From the NCBI RefSeq assembly GCF_008056315.1, contig NZ_VRKQ01000012.1:302-64301 (forward strand): a stretch of DNA of 64,000 bases, in the 5' to 3' direction. The stretch's first letter is position 1. The number at the start of each line of letters is the position of its first letter. A program made the translations under genes and the position numbers. The notes beneath the pieces were generated by a model, which saw only the letters and a program-made list of their open reading frames with translations, ran no database searches and had not been told where the DNA came from. Positions 54,151 to 62,378 of the stretch are shown piece by piece. This DNA comes from Seonamhaeicola maritimus. Its GTDB lineage: Bacteria; Bacteroidota; Bacteroidia; Flavobacteriales; Flavobacteriaceae.

Positions 54151-55554
54151 TTAATTAAAGTTGAAATAATTTTTGGCGTTGTTATAACAAATGTCTTCGA
54201 CCATTTTACCCAATAGGTCCATGTCTTTATTTATGAGACCGCTTTCTACGTCATTACCGAGTAAGTTACATAAAATGCGTCTAAAATATTCATGACGCGA
54301 ATAAGACAGGAAACAACGCGAATCTGTTAACATTCCAATAAACCTGCTTAACAATCCCATATTGGATAAAGTATTCATTTGGCTTTCCATTCCGGTTTTC
54401 TGATCTAAAAACCACCATCCCGATCCAAATTGCATTTTCCCTGGCACACTACCATCCTGGAAATTCCCTATCATGGTTGCAACAACATCATTATGTGAGG
54501 GATTCAAATTATAAATAATAGTTTTGGCTAACTTATCTTGGGTATCCAAACCATTTAGAAATTTTGACATTGCCGAAGCACAGGTTACATCATGAATTGA
54601 ATCAAACCCTGTATCTGGTCCCAACCTGGATAACAATCTGGTATTGTTATTTCTTATTGCTCCGTAGTGAAACTGTTGTACCCAACCTTTTTCATGGTCC
54701 ATAACGCCAAATTCATACATCATAGCAGATTTGAATTTCAAAATTTCTTCCGAGTTTAATTCAATTCCAGAGCGTACTTTAAAGAAAATAGTTCTAACCT
54801 CTTCAGACGTATAATCCGCAGCATAAAACTCTTCAATACCATGATCTGAAAGTCTACAACCAATTTCAGCAAAAAAATCATGACGATTTCTTAAAGCCTT
54901 TATTAAATCATCGAATGAATTCACATATATGCCTGAAACCTCAGATAGTTTTACTATATAATCATTAAAAGCTTCGACATCCTCTACTGCCATAGCTTTG
55001 TCTGGTCTCCAAGTAGGATACACTTTAATTTGGCAATCGCTTTGAGCCGCTTGCATATGATAATCCAAAGAATCTGTTGGGTCATCGGTTGTACAGACTA
55101 CTTTTACATTCATCATTTCCATTAATCCCTGGGGCTTATACTCATCTGTTTTAAGCTTTTCATTGGCCAAGTCCCAAACTTCTTTGGCTGTATTTATATT
55201 TAATATACCATCAAATCCAAAGAACAATTTCAACTCCATATGCGTCCAATGATATAATGGATTTCTAATAGTAAAAGGTACCGTTTCCGCCCACTTTTCA
55301 AATTTTTCCCAATCTGATGCATCACCTGTGCAATATCTTTCATCTACACCATTGGTTCTCATTGCTCGCCATTTATAATGATCTCCATAGAGCCAGAGGG
55401 TGGTTAGATTTTCGAAATTTTTGTTTTCAACTATTTCCTTTGGACTTAAATGACAATGGTAATCTAAAATTGGCATTCTACTTGCCGAACCATGAAATAG
55501 CTCACTAGCCGTTTTTGTTTCTAAAATAAAGTCGTGATCTAAAAAAGATTTCAT
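54151..55554 (-). CDS. uxaC: Uronate (glucuronate/galacturonate) isomerase
   Basis: A 467-residue cytoplasmic enzyme, the usual UxaC length. LDYHCHLSPKEI (His33, His35) is the metal site of the amidohydrolase fold; NPLYHWTHMELKLFFG, CTTDDPTDSL, HYGAIRNNN and FQDGSVPGKMQFGSGWWF are family signatures. It converts D-glucuronate to D-fructuronate or D-galacturonate to D-tagaturonate. It is first in the run with GH2, GH117, GH86 and GH29, which is odd because agar and porphyran backbones contain no uronic acid. Uronate oxidoreductase and dehydratase are not in the window. Confidence 0.95.
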   Translation of the reverse strand: MKSFLDHDFILETKTASELFHGSASRMPILDYHCHLSPKEIVENKNFENLTTLWLYGDHYKWRAMRTNGVDERYCTGDASDWEKFEKWAETVPFTIRNPLYHWTHMELKLFFGFDGILNINTAKEVWDLANEKLKTDEYKPQGLMEMMNVKVVCTTDDPTDSLDYHMQAAQSDCQIKVYPTWRPDKAMAVEDVEAFNDYIVKLSEVSGIYVNSFDDLIKALRNRHDFFAEIGCRLSDHGIEEFYAADYTSEEVRTIFFKVRSGIELNSEEILKFKSAMMYEFGVMDHEKGWVQQFHYGAIRNNNTRLLSRLGPDTGFDSIHDVTCASAMSKFLNGLDTQDKLAKTIIYNLNPSHNDVVATMIGNFQDGSVPGKMQFGSGWWFLDQKTGMESQMNTLSNMGLLSRFIGMLTDSRCFLSYSRHEYFRRILCNLLGNDVESGLINKDMDLLGKMVEDICYNNAKNYFNFN

Positions 55555-55598
55555 TTATATATTATGCTACTAAATTATTTAAATAAAAAATACTCTTT

Positions 55599-55668
55599 CA
55601 AATGTAATTACAATACTTTGTTTTCATAACTTTAACGCAGCTTTAACGGTAGCTATAACGGTTAAAGC
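55599..55668. promoter_or_regulatory. Divergent control region with three tandem CTTTAACGG-type sites
   Basis: CTTTAACGCAG (55630), CTTTAACGGTAG (55641) and CTATAACGGTTA (55653) follow one another with an 11-12 bp period, about one helical turn. The outer parts also form an inverted repeat, GCTTTAAC (55640-55647) with GTTAAAGC (55661-55668). Towards uxaC, a perfect -7 box TACATTTG lies at 55606-55599 on the minus strand, 23 bp from the first site, without a good TTG at -33, as at activator-dependent promoters. The regulator ATG is 22 bp to the right. A binding site for that regulator is the simplest reading. Confidence 0.55.
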
Positions 55669-55689
55669 TTATTCTGATTCCAGAAAACA

Positions 55690-56844
55690 ATGCAAGCTAA
55701 ACTAACTGAAAAACAAAGAGATAAGATAGCATCAAAGCTTATCGACAGTAATACTTTCAAAAATGCACCAACAAGTATTGCCCTTTTGCAGTATTTATAT
55801 AATAAAACGAAAAAAGGAACGCATCTTAAAGAAAGTATCATTGATATTGAATTCTTTAAAAATCAAAATGCTGGAGATAGAAACAACCCAAGAGTACGAG
55901 TAAATGTTCATAATCTCAGAAAGAAAATTGTACAGTTTTATGAAACCGAAGGTAAAGATGATGTCTGGCGATTAAACATTTATAAAGGTCAATATCAAGT
56001 TAGTTTTCACAAAAATGAACAAGCTCATTACATCCTTAAAAAACTTAAATGGTCCTCATTGTTGCCTTATATGTTTTTTCTTGCCGCTGTTTTAATCATA
56101 GTTAAAATTAGTATCCCACAACCTAAACCCAGTTTATGGAAAACAATTCTATCTAAAGACACCTCAACAAACCTTTATATTGGTGATCATTTTGGAATTA
56201 CAGGAAAAACGATTACTAGAAATAATGGCTGGACTAGAGATTTTTCAATTAACAGTGCAGATGAATTCTATAATTTTATTGATAGTAACCCAAACTTAAA
56301 AGATAGCATTAAACCATCTAATTACTCCTACTCCACAAGAATGGCTGCATTGTCAACACAAAAATTTCAATCATTTTTTCAAAATTTTGACAAAAAATTT
56401 TCAATTAGATTCTCAACGCAAACCTCCACATCAGAAATAAAAGAAGGACACGCTTTATATGCTGGACCAAGTAAAAACAACAACCAGTTTTTATATTTTT
56501 TTAATGAATCCAACCCGTATTTTGAAATATCTGACACTCAAATTAGCTTGTTTAATCACCCCATACAAAAGGATACAATCTTTAACTTAAACTCAGGAGA
56601 TGTTTCTCATGAATACGCCGTGGTTTCCAAATATAAAAGTGGAGACACGGAACACTTTGTGTTTTTTTCGCAACATGATATTGGTGTAAGTGCTACAGTT
56701 GAGTACTTCACAAATATAGACAGCATCCAAAAGTTTCAGGATACGTACCTAAAAAACAATAATCACTTTACCGCTATTTTTGAAGTAAAAGGACAAGATA
56801 GAACCAATACTAGCTTAAAACTGATAGAGGCTATAGGGTTTTAG
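55690..56844 (+). CDS. Membrane-anchored winged-helix one-component regulator
   Basis: A 384-residue protein in three parts. Residues 1-107 form a winged-helix-like DNA-binding domain: ALLQYLYNKT, LKESIIDIEFF, NPRVRVNVHNLRKKIVQFYE, then an RLNIYKGQYQVSF wing. I recall this pattern from the N-termini of many membrane regulators, for example in Acidobacteria. Residues 121-142 are one TM helix. Residues 143-384 form an extracytoplasmic domain without a known name (LYIGDHFGITG ... EYAVVSKY ... FFSQHDIGVSATVEYF). The topology is CadC/ToxR-like: sense outside, bind DNA inside. It is the only convincing plus-strand gene, divergent from uxaC and convergent with GH28, whose stop codon lies one base away. 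Confidence 0.75.
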   Translation: MQAKLTEKQRDKIASKLIDSNTFKNAPTSIALLQYLYNKTKKGTHLKESIIDIEFFKNQNAGDRNNPRVRVNVHNLRKKIVQFYETEGKDDVWRLNIYKGQYQVSFHKNEQAHYILKKLKWSSLLPYMFFLAAVLIIVKISIPQPKPSLWKTILSKDTSTNLYIGDHFGITGKTITRNNGWTRDFSINSADEFYNFIDSNPNLKDSIKPSNYSYSTRMAALSTQKFQSFFQNFDKKFSIRFSTQTSTSEIKEGHALYAGPSKNNNQFLYFFNESNPYFEISDTQISLFNHPIQKDTIFNLNSGDVSHEYAVVSKYKSGDTEHFVFFSQHDIGVSATVEYFTNIDSIQKFQDTYLKNNNHFTAIFEVKGQDRTNTSLKLIEAIGF

Positions 56845-56845
56845 T

Positions 56846-58270
56846 CTATTTATTTACATCAATTAACACAGTCTCTTGACGCTTATCTTCAGTATTTAAA
56901 TGGAATACAACATTATTGGTTTCTAGCTGCTCAACATGTCTTGCATAAACCCCATAAGCCGGAGTTGCACCCAAATGAATGAATTCTGGATATTGCGTTT
57001 CATTCTCAGGCACTTCTATTTTTCCATCATCGTCTGTTCCTCCACCTGGTAGTGTTACATCAATATTTTCAAAAGTAATGCGACCAATTTTATGATTAGG
57101 GGTACCTGTAAAGAAAAACCCTGTTGTTGGTTTTAACCTTAATTTATCAAGACTAGAAACTGTAGCTTTAATATTTTTAATGGTCACATTGTTAATAGAG
57201 CCTACTGGTTTTTTAGGCACACCTCTATAAGTCAAACCACGCTCCCCTAGCCTTATAAAAATGGGCATTTCTACGTTTTCCATAGTTATGTTTTCTATCA
57301 ATACATTGTCAATATTAGCACCATCAACACTTAAAATTTTAATGCCACCACCTCTGGTGTCATGAATAAAACAATCTCTAATGGTTATATTTTTAAAATC
57401 ACCCATTGATTCGGTTCCAAATTTAATAGCTCCCCAATGGCTTTTTAATTTACAATCATAAACCTCAACATCGGAAGAAGGTTTTGGGCTGGTGGATTTG
57501 AAACAAATGGCATCATCGCCAGAGTCAATGGTTACATTTTTAATAACTCCATTGGTACTTGAGTCAATATCTATAGCATCGTTATTTCTGTTTGCATGAC
57601 TGTGAATATCTACACCATCTACTTCAAAGTTATTACATTGAAAAAAATGCAATGTCCAAGCTGCAGGTTGACGTAAATGAATATCTTTTAATTTCACATT
57701 TTTGGAACGCACCATTCTTACTAAAAATGGTCGATTGGAATAACGAATGTTGTTATTTACGTATTTATTATCTTTCGCTATTAAATTTGAGAAGTCCGGT
57801 TTTATTATTTCAATACCAAGCTTTTTTATTGTTTCTTTTACGTTTTTAGGAGTAAACATTTCTCCCTGCCCATTAATTGTTCCTTTACCAGTTATAGCAA
57901 CATTTTCAACATCTATAGCCCCAATAAAACACTGTCCTCTAAACTGACCGGTGGCGTCTATAAATGGATCAACTACAGGATAATCATTTGGGTTGATGCT
58001 TCCTAATAAAACAGTATTTTCAGTTACGTTTAAAGTCACATTGCTTTTTAATAACAAAGTTCCTGAAATAAAAGTCTCTCCATCTAAAGTTACCGTGCCA
58101 CCTCCTGCTTCATTACAAGCATCAATTGCACTCTGAATAGCTTCAGTATTAATTGTTTTATTATCATCTATAGCACCAAATTCCCTTACATCCCAAACCG
58201 TTTTCCTTTCACATGAGAATAATGCAATTATTATAAAACTTAGTAATAATTTGGATTTACTTTTCATCAT
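56846..58270 (-). CDS. GH28 polygalacturonase-like lipoprotein
   Basis: A 474-residue lipoprotein (lipobox LFSC, Cys20) with a right-handed beta-helix. GH28 active-site positions are visible: NNDAIDID (230-236), SGDDAICFKS (Asp252, Asp253) and, in place of the usual GHG, SHWGAIKFGTE (His278), followed by RGGGIKI. GH28 enzymes hydrolyse alpha-linked galacturonate or related residues. With uxaC nearby it is the second hint that the substrate carries uronic acid. It is last in its operon, 22 bp after a sulfatase. Confidence 0.88.
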   Translation of the reverse strand: MMKSKSKLLLSFIIIALFSCERKTVWDVREFGAIDDNKTINTEAIQSAIDACNEAGGGTVTLDGETFISGTLLLKSNVTLNVTENTVLLGSINPNDYPVVDPFIDATGQFRGQCFIGAIDVENVAITGKGTINGQGEMFTPKNVKETIKKLGIEIIKPDFSNLIAKDNKYVNNNIRYSNRPFLVRMVRSKNVKLKDIHLRQPAAWTLHFFQCNNFEVDGVDIHSHANRNNDAIDIDSSTNGVIKNVTIDSGDDAICFKSTSPKPSSDVEVYDCKLKSHWGAIKFGTESMGDFKNITIRDCFIHDTRGGGIKILSVDGANIDNVLIENITMENVEMPIFIRLGERGLTYRGVPKKPVGSINNVTIKNIKATVSSLDKLRLKPTTGFFFTGTPNHKIGRITFENIDVTLPGGGTDDDGKIEVPENETQYPEFIHLGATPAYGVYARHVEQLETNNVVFHLNTEDKRQETVLIDVNK

Positions 58271-58292
58271 TTATTTTTAATAATTAATGTTT

Positions 58293-59885
58293 TTAATCGT
58301 TTGTTTGAAAGCTTCCCCACCAATCATTTTTTGGATCAAAATCGGGAGATAAAAACTGCATTCTTTGTTTCTCTAAACTTTCCAGTTTTTTGGTTGCCAT
58401 ATTTTTTAAATGCCTTTCTTCTAATTCTACTTTATACAGAGGATCCTTAATCGGAAACCTAGCTCCCACTTCTTCTAAATAATCAAAAAGAATCCTTTTT
58501 AATTCTTCAACCTTAGTATTATTTTCAACAGACAAATCATGAAGTTCCTCTAAATCTGTCTTTAAATTGAAAAGTTCTTGTCTATTGTCTTCATAATAAT
58601 GAATGAGCTTCCAATCACCCTTTCTTATAATTGATGACGGTTCTCCCCCTTGGTTACCATAGTGTGGGTAATGCCAAATTAGAGGTCGTTCTGCAATTTC
58701 ACCTCCATTTAAAACAGGTAACAAACTTACTCCATCTGCATGCACCTCGGGTTTTAAATCTGCACCTACTAAATCTAATAGTGTTGGATAAAAATCAGTT
58801 CCGGTGGCGGGCACATCGGTTTCTTTTACCTTATTTAACCAAGGAACCTTTATAAAATAAGGTTCTCTAATACCACCTTCGTATTGATATCCTTTACCGC
58901 CTCTCAAAGGTAAGTTTGAAGTTGAAAATGCATCACCAGCTGAAACACCACCGTTATCTGAAGTAAATACAACTATGGTATTTTGGTCTAAACCTAAATC
59001 CTTTAAACCTTTTAATACAACACCCACAGCATCATCCATAGACTCAACTAGTCCAGCATATATTGGATTATCCTGTGTTTCTCTCATTGGCAGAAACTTT
59101 TTCATTTTAAAAGAGCTCTCTTCAATACCGTTCATTTCTGCTTTGTAACGATATTTAGCCCATTTTTCTTTTGTGGTTTGAATTGGTCCATGTACTGCAT
59201 AAAACGATAAATACGCTAAGAATTTACCATCTATATTAGCTTCCATGAACCTAACTGTTTCTTGAGCTAACCGCATACTTAAATTTTCACCATCTTTTCC
59301 GTCCTCAAGATTTGGATTATCATAAGGAGAGAAAAAACCACCTTTAGGAGACCCAGCATCCCAACCTCCAACATTAATATCAAAACCATGATCTTGTGGC
59401 CATGACCCTTGACTGCCTAAATGCCATTTTCCTGCAAAAAACGTGGTGTACCCTGCTTCTTTTAGTGCTTCTGGCAAGGTAACATCGTCGTGAGCCAAAT
59501 TGTGATTATACTTTGGAGGCAATAATTTGTTAAACCTATTTTTCTCGCGCCATTTCTCGCCTTCCCTAGCTCCTATCCAATCTGTAATACCATGTCTTGC
59601 TGGGAACTTTCCGTTCATAATGCTCGCTCTAGACGGACTACATACTTGGCAAGTGGCATATCCGCTATTAAATACGGTACCTTCTTGGGCTATCCCATCT
59701 ATATTAGGCGTTTCGTAAAAGGTATTGTTTCTATAACTCAAATCATTATACCCGTAATCATCGGCAAGGATGAACAGAATGTTCTTCTTTTCTGGTTCAA
59801 CATCCTTTATTACTTTTTTCTTATCTGTGTTACAAGAAAATAATACAGATAAACCTACTAGAATAATTGCGAATTTAGATTTCAT
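58293..59885 (-). CDS. Sulfatase lipoprotein, arylsulfatase A-type
   Basis: A 530-residue S1 sulfatase (lipobox LFSC, Cys18). FILADDYGYND supplies the metal Asp pair, CSPSR (Cys82-Arg86) the formylglycine site and TSDNGGVSAGD the second metal group (Asn in the DNGG form). NLPLRGGKGYQYEGGIREP is the arylsulfatase A-type signature. It lies 22 bp before GH28. Upstream, a decayed gene separates it from the next sulfatase, so it may be transcribed from its own, unrecognised promoter. Confidence 0.9.
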   Translation of the reverse strand: MKSKFAIILVGLSVLFSCNTDKKKVIKDVEPEKKNILFILADDYGYNDLSYRNNTFYETPNIDGIAQEGTVFNSGYATCQVCSPSRASIMNGKFPARHGITDWIGAREGEKWREKNRFNKLLPPKYNHNLAHDDVTLPEALKEAGYTTFFAGKWHLGSQGSWPQDHGFDINVGGWDAGSPKGGFFSPYDNPNLEDGKDGENLSMRLAQETVRFMEANIDGKFLAYLSFYAVHGPIQTTKEKWAKYRYKAEMNGIEESSFKMKKFLPMRETQDNPIYAGLVESMDDAVGVVLKGLKDLGLDQNTIVVFTSDNGGVSAGDAFSTSNLPLRGGKGYQYEGGIREPYFIKVPWLNKVKETDVPATGTDFYPTLLDLVGADLKPEVHADGVSLLPVLNGGEIAERPLIWHYPHYGNQGGEPSSIIRKGDWKLIHYYEDNRQELFNLKTDLEELHDLSVENNTKVEELKRILFDYLEEVGARFPIKDPLYKVELEERHLKNMATKKLESLEKQRMQFLSPDFDPKNDWWGSFQTND

Positions 59886-59930
59886 TAGTTGGAGGGTTCT
59901 TTTAAATTTCTATTCAAATAGCAATATAAG

Positions 59931-59972
59931 AAGAATATAAAATGGTTTTCTAAACAACTATTTTATATTCTT
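59931..59972. terminator. Long AT hairpin in the leader of the sulfatase gene
   Basis: AAGAATATAAAAT (59931-59943) pairs perfectly with ATTTTATATTCTT (59960-59972) across a 16-nt loop; the plus strand then runs into TCTTTTTTTCC. It lies 46 bp upstream of the 58293-59885 start. It may end transcription arriving from the 60202-64000 unit, or be a folded 5' leader. Confidence 0.45.
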
Positions 59973-60179
59973 TCTTTTTTTCCATTTTGTAGCCTTAAAC
60001 ACCTCTTTTTTAGCTTTTTTAGTTTCTCTCTATTTCCTTGATTTTCATTTTGTACTCTTCTGTTAAAGTTCCGTGTTATGCTTCATCAAAAGAATAGTAT
60101 TTAGGTAATATTTTATCAGTGTAAATTGAACCTATGTAAAAGTAGAATCAAGATCAAAACTTCTTATACTGATATGAAT
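59958..60179 (-). pseudogene. Decayed small gene between two sulfatases
   Basis: On the minus strand a start-less frame reads DLDSTFYIGSIYTDKILPKY, then YSFDEA, an in-frame TAA, then GTLTEEYKMKIKEIER. After a frameshift it reads KKAKKEVFKATKWKKRKNIK to a TAG at 59960-59958. The coherent, charged peptide with one stop and one shift is best read as a pseudogene, perhaps of a mobile-element helper protein. I do not recognise the family. It fills most of the 316-bp gap. Confidence 0.4.
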
Positions 60180-60201
60180 TTAAAAAAGTAAGATATGGTT
60201 G

Positions 60202-61659
60202 TTAATTCGCTTTAATTAGTGTTTTATTCCAGTATAGCAATAATTCTTCATCCGAAGGCGCTTCAGGAAGTCCCAATTTTTTCATTTTCGTCTTAAAATA
60301 TTTTTGAGAACCATTTTTACCTTTTTGAATAGTTTCTTCAGACTCAGGAATTTGATTCTTATCGTATTCCTTTAAATTATTTTGAAGTACAGATTTCAAT
60401 CTATTGAAATGCTCTTGATAATCTCGGTTGCTGACCAGGTTATTAAATTCGTGAGGGTCTGTTTCCAAATCGAAGAATTCAAATTCCGGTCTGCTATCGG
60501 CCATAAATTGATTGTATGGCGCTTTAAGTTCTCCATTTTTATGCAATACCCTATACACTGTGAAAGCTGGATATTCACTACGCTTATAACTTGATAATTG
60601 CATCCAAGGTCTTTCTGGTTCTTGATTCCAGATTAATTTATAACGACCATCAGTGATACTTCTAATAGCATCAGGTGCATCTCCTGCTCTTTGGCGGAAT
60701 CCGAAAACATAATCTCTTTTTTCCTGTTCGTCCCCGATAAAAACTTTACCATGCATTTTGTGTTTTGACTCTATCCCAGCTAATTCTAAACTAGTAGCAG
60801 CTACATCAACTAAACTCACCAAACGCTTATCAATTTTACCAGCATCTACATGCTCTGGCAACCTTACTATTAAAGGAATTTGAAGTCCGCCTTCATACAA
60901 GAATTGCTTATCCCTTAAATGCGGACGCCCGTGGTCACCGAAAAAGAAAATAGCCGTATTATCTGCTAAACCTTCATCTTCCAATCGTTTCATTACCCAA
61001 CCAACAATATCGTCACATTTTTGAACAGACTCCAAGTATAAGGCCCAATCAGCTTTAAGCAAGGGATGGTCTGGATAACATCCTGGAAGTGTAACGGTTT
61101 CAGGATTAATTGGATTTTGTTCATGTCTTTCAAATACGCGATGTGGATATTTAATTTGAACCTGAGCGAAAAAGGGCTGACCTTTAGCACGTTCGCTCCA
61201 ATCATTAGCCGGGTATTTAATATCTGGAATAAAATTATAATCTCGTTTACCTCCTTTTTTAAGATAATCCCTTCCACTACCATTGGCAATAAAATAACCA
61301 GCTTCCTTAAAGTATTCTGTTATAGGCTTAATACCATCCTGTAGTTCTGTCATATTAATAGTTCTGTGATCTAGACAATTAATGGTTGTAGGATACATAC
61401 CAGCAATTTGAGACGATCTACTTGAGGAACAAATAGGAGCATTGGCATAAGCATTCGTGTATAAGGTTCCTTGTTGCGCTAACTGGTCAAGGTTTGGGGT
61501 TTTTATATCAGGATTACCATAACATGCTAATTCTCGTCCCAAATCATCAGCATTAATCCAGATAACGTTTGGAGGTGTGATTGGTTTTTCTTCTTTAACT
61601 TCCTTACAACCAAAAATTAATATGGGTAATACCCAGATTAGCTTTATGACTTTTTTCAT
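60202..61659 (-). CDS. Sulfatase lipoprotein with CxSxR active site
   Basis: A 485-residue S1 sulfatase (lipobox IFGC, Cys18). WINADDLGRE supplies the metal Asp pair; the modified-Cys site is CSSSR (Cys77-Arg81), with Ser where most have Pro; FFGDHGRPHLRDKQ carries the second metal cluster and FYEGGLQIPLIVR-type sequence follows. It resembles heparan N-sulfatase-type enzymes such as the one at 15741. It removes sulfate from oligosaccharides in the periplasm. It follows the deacetylase by 10 bp in a unit entering from the right edge. Confidence 0.9.
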   Translation of the reverse strand: MKKVIKLIWVLPILIFGCKEVKEEKPITPPNVIWINADDLGRELACYGNPDIKTPNLDQLAQQGTLYTNAYANAPICSSSRSSQIAGMYPTTINCLDHRTINMTELQDGIKPITEYFKEAGYFIANGSGRDYLKKGGKRDYNFIPDIKYPANDWSERAKGQPFFAQVQIKYPHRVFERHEQNPINPETVTLPGCYPDHPLLKADWALYLESVQKCDDIVGWVMKRLEDEGLADNTAIFFFGDHGRPHLRDKQFLYEGGLQIPLIVRLPEHVDAGKIDKRLVSLVDVAATSLELAGIESKHKMHGKVFIGDEQEKRDYVFGFRQRAGDAPDAIRSITDGRYKLIWNQEPERPWMQLSSYKRSEYPAFTVYRVLHKNGELKAPYNQFMADSRPEFEFFDLETDPHEFNNLVSNRDYQEHFNRLKSVLQNNLKEYDKNQIPESEETIQKGKNGSQKYFKTKMKKLGLPEAPSDEELLLYWNKTLIKAN

Positions 61660-61669
61660 CTGTTTATTT

Positions 61670-62374
61670 TTATTGGATTTTATTTGATAGTAATTGCGAT
61701 ACTGTTACAAACTTGTAACCATTGTCTCGGTAATATTTGATGATCTGGGGCAACACATCAACTGTTTTTTTAACCTCGTGCATTAATATAATGCATCCAT
61801 CACATGTTTTCATAGCGCTGATTGCCTTATTATAAATATATTCCTTGGTGGTATCTTCTGCCCAGTCTTTGGTTCCCACCGTGGCATTTACTGGAATTAA
61901 ATTGCTTTCTTTTAAAACTTTCATAACACGCTCATCGTATTGTAATTTTGGTGCTCTGAAAACCGTAGGCACATAATCGTAATCTTCTTTAAACATCATC
62001 TGAAAATCAAGAATTTCAGAGCGAAGCTCCGAATCAGATAATTTGGTAAGCACACTGTGTGTCATAGAATGGTTTCCAATTTCATGACCTTCTCTAATGG
62101 TGCGCTTTAAAAGTCTATTTTTATCAACCGTATTTCCGATGAGAAAAAAGGTAACCAGAACGGATTCCTTTTTAGCGAGATTCAATAATTGCTTATGAAT
62201 TTCGGGCCTTAAACCATCATCAAAAGTAAGTGCTACTGCTTTACCATATCCGGATACGCATTTTATGGGCTTTATTGACAGCTCTGGATTAGATTGAGCT
62301 AAAGTGGTACTAAACCATACCGAAACTATAAGAATAGTTATTATACTTTTTATGTTATTGCCACTTTTACCCAT
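61670..62374 (-). CDS. Polysaccharide deacetylase (NodB/CE4 family)
   Basis: A 234-residue protein with an N-terminal signal (to about 27, TTLAQS) and one NodB-homology barrel. Motif 1 is TFDDG (50-54), motif 2 is HSMTH (His102, His106), motif 3 FRAPKLQYD, and the later ILMHEVKK supplies the catalytic His. It removes acetyl groups, typically N- or O-acetyl, from glycans in the periplasm. It is 4 bp after the GH117 fusion and 10 bp before a sulfatase. It may serve acetylated algal oligosaccharides rather than peptidoglycan. Confidence 0.88.
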   Translation of the reverse strand: MGKSGNNIKSIITILIVSVWFSTTLAQSNPELSIKPIKCVSGYGKAVALTFDDGLRPEIHKQLLNLAKKESVLVTFFLIGNTVDKNRLLKRTIREGHEIGNHSMTHSVLTKLSDSELRSEILDFQMMFKEDYDYVPTVFRAPKLQYDERVMKVLKESNLIPVNATVGTKDWAEDTTKEYIYNKAISAMKTCDGCIILMHEVKKTVDVLPQIIKYYRDNGYKFVTVSQLLSNKIQ

Positions 62375-62378
62375 TGCA

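Noticed and set aside
60993-61289. 98-codon minus-strand ORF
   Set aside because: Overlaps the sulfatase at 60202-61659 in another frame and shows no domain; a shadow.
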